A stretch of 64,000 nt of DNA. Origin: CAWKGV01 sp963849305 (GTDB lineage: Bacteria > Pseudomonadota > Alphaproteobacteria > Acetobacterales > Acetobacteraceae). The stretch is taken from assembly GCA_963849305.1 (NCBI GenBank), contig CAWKGV010000002.1:485452-549451 (forward strand), in the 5' to 3' direction. The translations under genes were made by a program, and so were the position numbers. Position 1 is the first letter of the stretch; every line of letters begins with the position of its first letter. The notes under the pieces were generated by a model that saw nothing but the letters and a program-made list of their open reading frames with translations, was not told where the DNA came from and made no database searches. This document shows positions 61,922 to 64,000 of the stretch, one piece after another.

Positions 61922-62567
61922 ACTCTGGGCCAGCACGATGCCACGACACTGCTGCCGTTGTTGCGCTGGCTGCTGCTGCCCTCGTGCTGCCCGCGTCCGC
62001 CGCTCGGCACGTGCCCCGAGACAAACCAGATATCCCAAAACCCAGACCCGGCGGGGGTGTCTAGAAGGTCGATCCACCGAACCGCCATTTGGTTCGTTGT
62101 TGTTGTTCCGCCACGGGCCGGGCTTCGCTTGCGGAGTTGCCACTCCCAGCGCGACCCGGTGGACGGTCAGATTGTCGCCGCAGCAGAATGGAACCTACCG
62201 CGACCCCCTGGGGCTGTCCTTGGGCGCCTCCAGGAATGACCGGGTGGCTTTGTCGACAACCGGGCTGGCGGGGGGGCCCTCCGGGGGCGCTACGACGCCC
62301 TGGGGGTCCTTTGGGCGCCTCCAGGATAACCGGGGCGCCTGCCAAGAACCGGGTATCTGAGTTCCCATCCGGCACGCCCGGACCCCCGCAAGCATGTCGA
62401 GCGCGCGGCTCATGCTGAGCTCCGCCGAAGGCGGGCCAGTGCAGCGGATCGCCAGCGAAAGACCCTTCAACTTACCTTATTAGGCGGTGCGGACAGGCCA
62501 GGATGTGTTCGTGTTGCGGCTGCCTTTCTCCTATGCGTGACGCTGAGCTCGGCAGTGGGAGGCGGCG
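61922..62567. other. Intergenic region with short direct repeats
   Basis: 646 bp with no supported gene. Two imperfect copies of TTGGGCGCCTCCAGGA-T-ACCGG lie at about 62219 and 62309, roughly 90 bp apart. The sequence just before 62568 has GGGAGGCGGCG as a ribosome site for the next gene. Confidence 0.45.
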
Positions 62568-63731
62568 ATGCCCTGGTGGATCGCGACGGTCGGGGCTTTC
62601 GTGGTCGCCATCGCGGCTGCAGCCTGGTGGTGGGTGCCGAAGTGGCAGGTGAACCGACTGCGCCTTAAAATCCGCGACCCGAAGGCCCGTGCCGATGTTG
62701 AGGACAATTTCCGAAAAACGATCGGCCAGCTTCTCGGCGGCGCGGCGGTCCTGATCGGCGCCAGCCTCGCCTACTACGGGACCCAGCGCACCCTACAGGC
62801 CTCCGACGAGCAGTCGCGGCAAAGCGTGCAGGCATCACGTGACCTGCTCATTAGCCAACAAGCTTCAAAAGGCTTTGAGGACTTGAGCAGCGGCAATCTC
62901 ATGACGCGGCTCGGCGGCATCTATGCGCTGGAGGGCGTGATGAACGCCTCGGAGCAGTATCACCAGCCTGCGCTCGAGGCGCTGTGTGCGTTCGTGCGCG
63001 ACGGCACCAAGACTTATACGGGCGGAGGTCCACCTGCCACTGACATCGAAGCTGCGCTGACGGTCATTGGAAGACGTGCGCCCGGAAGCGGGTTTGTCGA
63101 TTTGGCGGACGCCCGCATTCCGAAGGCGATGCTGCGCGGTGCCGATCTGCGCCTTGCCCACCTGAACGGCACCGAGCTGACCAACGCGAACCTGACAAGA
63201 GTCCACCTGAAAGGTGCCCAGCTGCCCGATGCCAAGCTCACACACGCTTACCTCATCTTCGCCGACCTGATCGACGCCAATCTGACCGGTGCTAAAATGC
63301 AAGGCGCCATGCTAGATGAGGCCGATCTGACCGACGCCAATCTGGCCGGCGCCGACCTGCACGACGCCGATCTGAAGAATGCCAACCTGTCCGGCGCCGA
63401 CTTGCAGGCCAATCTGACCGACGCCGACCTGCGAGGCGCCAATCTGCATGGCGCCATCCTGACTGGGTCCGCCGCCGTGGTCCCCGCATTCAATCGCCCC
63501 AAAGACTTCATCCCGACCTGGTCAGCCCTCATCCCCTTGCCCGGCAAGTCCGGGCTCATCGACATGATCGAAGTCCGGGACGCCGACCTGACCAACACCG
63601 ACATGACCGAAACGAACGTCTTGCAAAGCCAGTTGGACCACGCATGCGGCACCGGGACGAAGCTGCCTCCAGGCCTAACGCTGAAGCCGTGCCTCCCGGC
63701 TCAGCACCCGTGGGGCGCAGCGTCGCACTAG
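62568..63731 (+). CDS. Membrane-anchored pentapeptide-repeat protein
   Basis: 387 aa. An N-terminal helix (TVGAFVVAIAAAAWWWVP) and a second near residue 60 (LLGGAAVLIGASLAYYG) anchor it, with a coiled-coil-like stretch QASDEQSRQSVQASRDLLIS between them and the repeats. Residues about 180-310 are A(D/N)LxxA pentapeptides, for example ADLRLAHLNGTELTNANLTR and ADLTDANLAGADLHDADLKN, which fold as a right-handed beta-helix. The last part resumes ADLTNTDMTETNVLQ. Such proteins occur widely; the role here is not known. Confidence 0.85.
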   Translation: MPWWIATVGAFVVAIAAAAWWWVPKWQVNRLRLKIRDPKARADVEDNFRKTIGQLLGGAAVLIGASLAYYGTQRTLQASDEQSRQSVQASRDLLISQQASKGFEDLSSGNLMTRLGGIYALEGVMNASEQYHQPALEALCAFVRDGTKTYTGGGPPATDIEAALTVIGRRAPGSGFVDLADARIPKAMLRGADLRLAHLNGTELTNANLTRVHLKGAQLPDAKLTHAYLIFADLIDANLTGAKMQGAMLDEADLTDANLAGADLHDADLKNANLSGADLQANLTDADLRGANLHGAILTGSAAVVPAFNRPKDFIPTWSALIPLPGKSGLIDMIEVRDADLTNTDMTETNVLQSQLDHACGTGTKLPPGLTLKPCLPAQHPWGAASH

Positions 63732-64000
63732 AGCGGTCTTAGGGGACTGGAAACCTGGGCTTGCAAACGCCGCTTTCCGAGTGGACCAATTCGGTGATAC
63801 TCAATAATGGCGATCCTAACAGCTTGATTTCCCTCTATTTCTGCTCAAACTGGGAGGGTCCAACCCCCTCCACCACGGGGGGCGGCGGCCTCGGTCCAAT
63901 CCGGTGGTCCAAAATGCACCAGACGTTACATGCCCAGCCACTTGACAACCTGCTGACATTGCTTGAGAAATGAGCTCCCGCAATATGGGCGCCGGTCTTT
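63732..64000. other. End of window, no supported gene
   Basis: 269 bp after the pentapeptide-repeat gene, with lower GC. One open frame with a TTG start has no ribosome site. The island is not closed within the window: no second copy of the tRNA-Thr 3' end was seen. Confidence 0.4.

Overview
The window is a high-GC alphaproteobacterial chromosome segment. It most resembles Acetobacteraceae/Rhodospirillales. The pointers are a CIRCE-controlled groES-groEL operon, a Usg-family gene next to a COX15-type heme A synthase, cobT of the aerobic cobalamin pathway, and the order rpmH-rnpA-yidD-yidC-engB followed by argB. This placement is inferred from gene content and order; no 16S rRNA gene is present.

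Layout. 0-4.4 kb: a broken phnM end, a family-2 glycosyltransferase, and two frameshifted envelope-glycan type genes. 5-7.3 kb: a GH5 glycoside hydrolase with three C-terminal tandem domains. 7.5-13.5 kb: an SDR oxidoreductase, cobT, a secreted Cys-rich protein, galE and a two-subunit ThDP decarboxylase. 13.5-16.5 kb: two cold-shock genes and groES-groEL. 16.6-21.1 kb: usg, ctaA, a frameshifted PAS histidine kinase and tldD. 21.4-22.6 kb: a tandem-repeat peptide plus a DUF6065-like protein. 22.7-25.3 kb: SGNH hydrolase, alpha/beta hydrolase, GST and a small protein. 25.6-32.5 kb: a tightly packed sugar-phosphate operon, tkt-gnd-tal-pgi-glk, in which glk is frameshifted. 32.7-34.1 kb: a second repeat-peptide/DUF6065-like module. 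34.1-40.7 kb: a hybrid histidine kinase with a TolB-like/TPR output, a small membrane protein, a patatin, a flavoprotein disulfide reductase and a TVP38-type membrane protein. 40.8-46.1 kb: the rpmH-rnpA-yidD-yidC-engB block, a frameshifted outer-membrane-type gene and argB. 46.1-47.2 kb: an N-formylglutamate amidohydrolase and tRNA-Val/tRNA-Thr.

From about 47.23 kb to the window end the content is accessory and looks like a genomic island anchored at tRNA-Thr. It holds a tyrosine integrase split by a complete IS21-family element (7-bp target duplication; removing the element and one duplicate restores the frame), a 1251-aa CHAT-protease/NTPase/TPR protein followed by an Mrr-type endonuclease (a candidate defence pair), a frameshifted protein with possible DNA-polymerase-A-like motifs, a serine recombinase, a membrane protein containing a hexanucleotide repeat tract, and a membrane-anchored pentapeptide-repeat protein.

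Two candidates stand out as possibly undescribed. The first is the duplicated module of a small tandem-repeat peptide with an [ADx-G-basic-hydrophobic-basic-hydrophobic-GG]-like unit followed by a DUF6065-like protein, which has the gene layout of a multi-core modified-peptide system. The second is the CHAT-STAND plus Mrr pair. Seven genes carry single-base frame disruptions; these are either real decay or base-calling errors, and that should be settled before the genes are called dead.
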